Source: an uncultured Alphaproteobacteria bacterium (GTDB lineage: Bacteria > Pseudomonadota > Alphaproteobacteria > Rhizobiales > Beijerinckiaceae). From it: a stretch of DNA of 6,071 nt. The stretch is from contig CALCZO010000185.1 of assembly GCA_937903315.1 (NCBI GenBank), positions 1 through 6,071 on the forward strand, in the 5' to 3' direction. Of the stretch, positions 5,989-6,071 are shown in pieces; the first letter of the stretch is position 1; each line of letters begins with the position of its first letter. The notes under the pieces were generated by a model. The model did not search any database. It had not been told where the DNA came from and saw only the letters and a list, made by a program, of their open reading frames with translations. A program made the translations under genes and the position numbers.

Positions 5989-6071
5989 TCAGGTTTCCTT
6001 GAAGCCGTAGTCGGGGATGCCCTGCTCGTTGCCGTAGTATTTGAAGGGCAGGAACTTGCCGGACATGGTGA
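5989..6071 (-). CDS. 3' end of an unrecognised convergent gene (partial)
   Basis: On the minus strand a frame enters from the right edge and ends at a TGA (5991-5989). The visible C-terminus contains SGKFLPFKYYGNEQGIPDYG followed by FKET. It is too short for most ORF callers, but the coding evidence is good: 24 of 26 whole sense codons end in G or C, matching the genes to the left, there is no in-frame stop, and the stop sits just beyond the convergent hairpin. An in-frame ATG encodes the Met before SGKFLP, but a 25-residue gene starting there is less likely than a longer gene cut by the window. The peptide is rich in aromatic residues and Gly, with no hydrophobic membrane helix. I do not recognise the family. 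The gene is outside the transporter operon, so a shared function is only possible, not shown. Confidence 0.65.
   Translation of the reverse strand, partial: TMSGKFLPFKYYGNEQGIPDYGFKET

Noticed and set aside
1..6071. A new multi-gene defence, mobile or CRISPR-like system
   Set aside because: No direct repeats, spacer arrays, transposase, integrase, tRNA or attachment-site-like structure was seen. The genes form a standard ABC importer operon, with novelty limited to residue-level features.

Overview
This window is GC-rich, with third codon positions strongly biased to G or C. The style resembles an alphaproteobacterium (Rhizobiales-like), but that assignment is inference from codon use and protein wording, not from a marker gene. 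Nearly all of it is one plus-strand operon for a peptide/nickel/opine-type (Dpp/Opp family) ABC importer, ending in an Asp/Glu/hydantoin racemase-family gene. No promoter is visible, because the first gene is cut by the left edge.

Layout: (i) 1-1431, a family 5 extracytoplasmic solute-binding protein lacking its N-terminus; (ii) 1453-2397, a DppB-like permease; (iii) 2394-3266, a DppC-like permease; (iv) 3263-4264, a DppF-like ATPase; (v) 4261-5238, a DppD-like ATPase; (vi) 5235-5930, a racemase-family protein. After a short gap with a perfect 10-bp-stem hairpin (5941-5964), the 3' end of an unrecognised convergent gene occupies 5989-6071 on the minus strand. The four junctions from the first permease to the racemase are all 4-base ATGA overlaps, so the five genes are probably translationally coupled. 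The ATPase order (F-like then D-like) is the reverse of the classical dppDF order.

Functionally, the binding protein would capture a small peptide or amino-acid-like ligand in the periplasm, the two permeases form the channel, and the two ATPases form the cytoplasmic motor. The racemase-family protein, coupled to the last ATPase, suggests that the imported compound is an amino acid derivative or a compound related to hydantoins, but the substrate cannot be read from the sequence.

The most interesting details are residue-level. The racemase homologue has glycine at both positions where the family normally carries its two catalytic cysteines. The DppD-like ATPase has an LSGDM signature instead of LSGG(M/Q), an Asp at the position equivalent to CFTR G551D. 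I found no mobile element, CRISPR array, RNA gene or clearly new multi-gene system; the gene content is otherwise an ordinary transporter operon.
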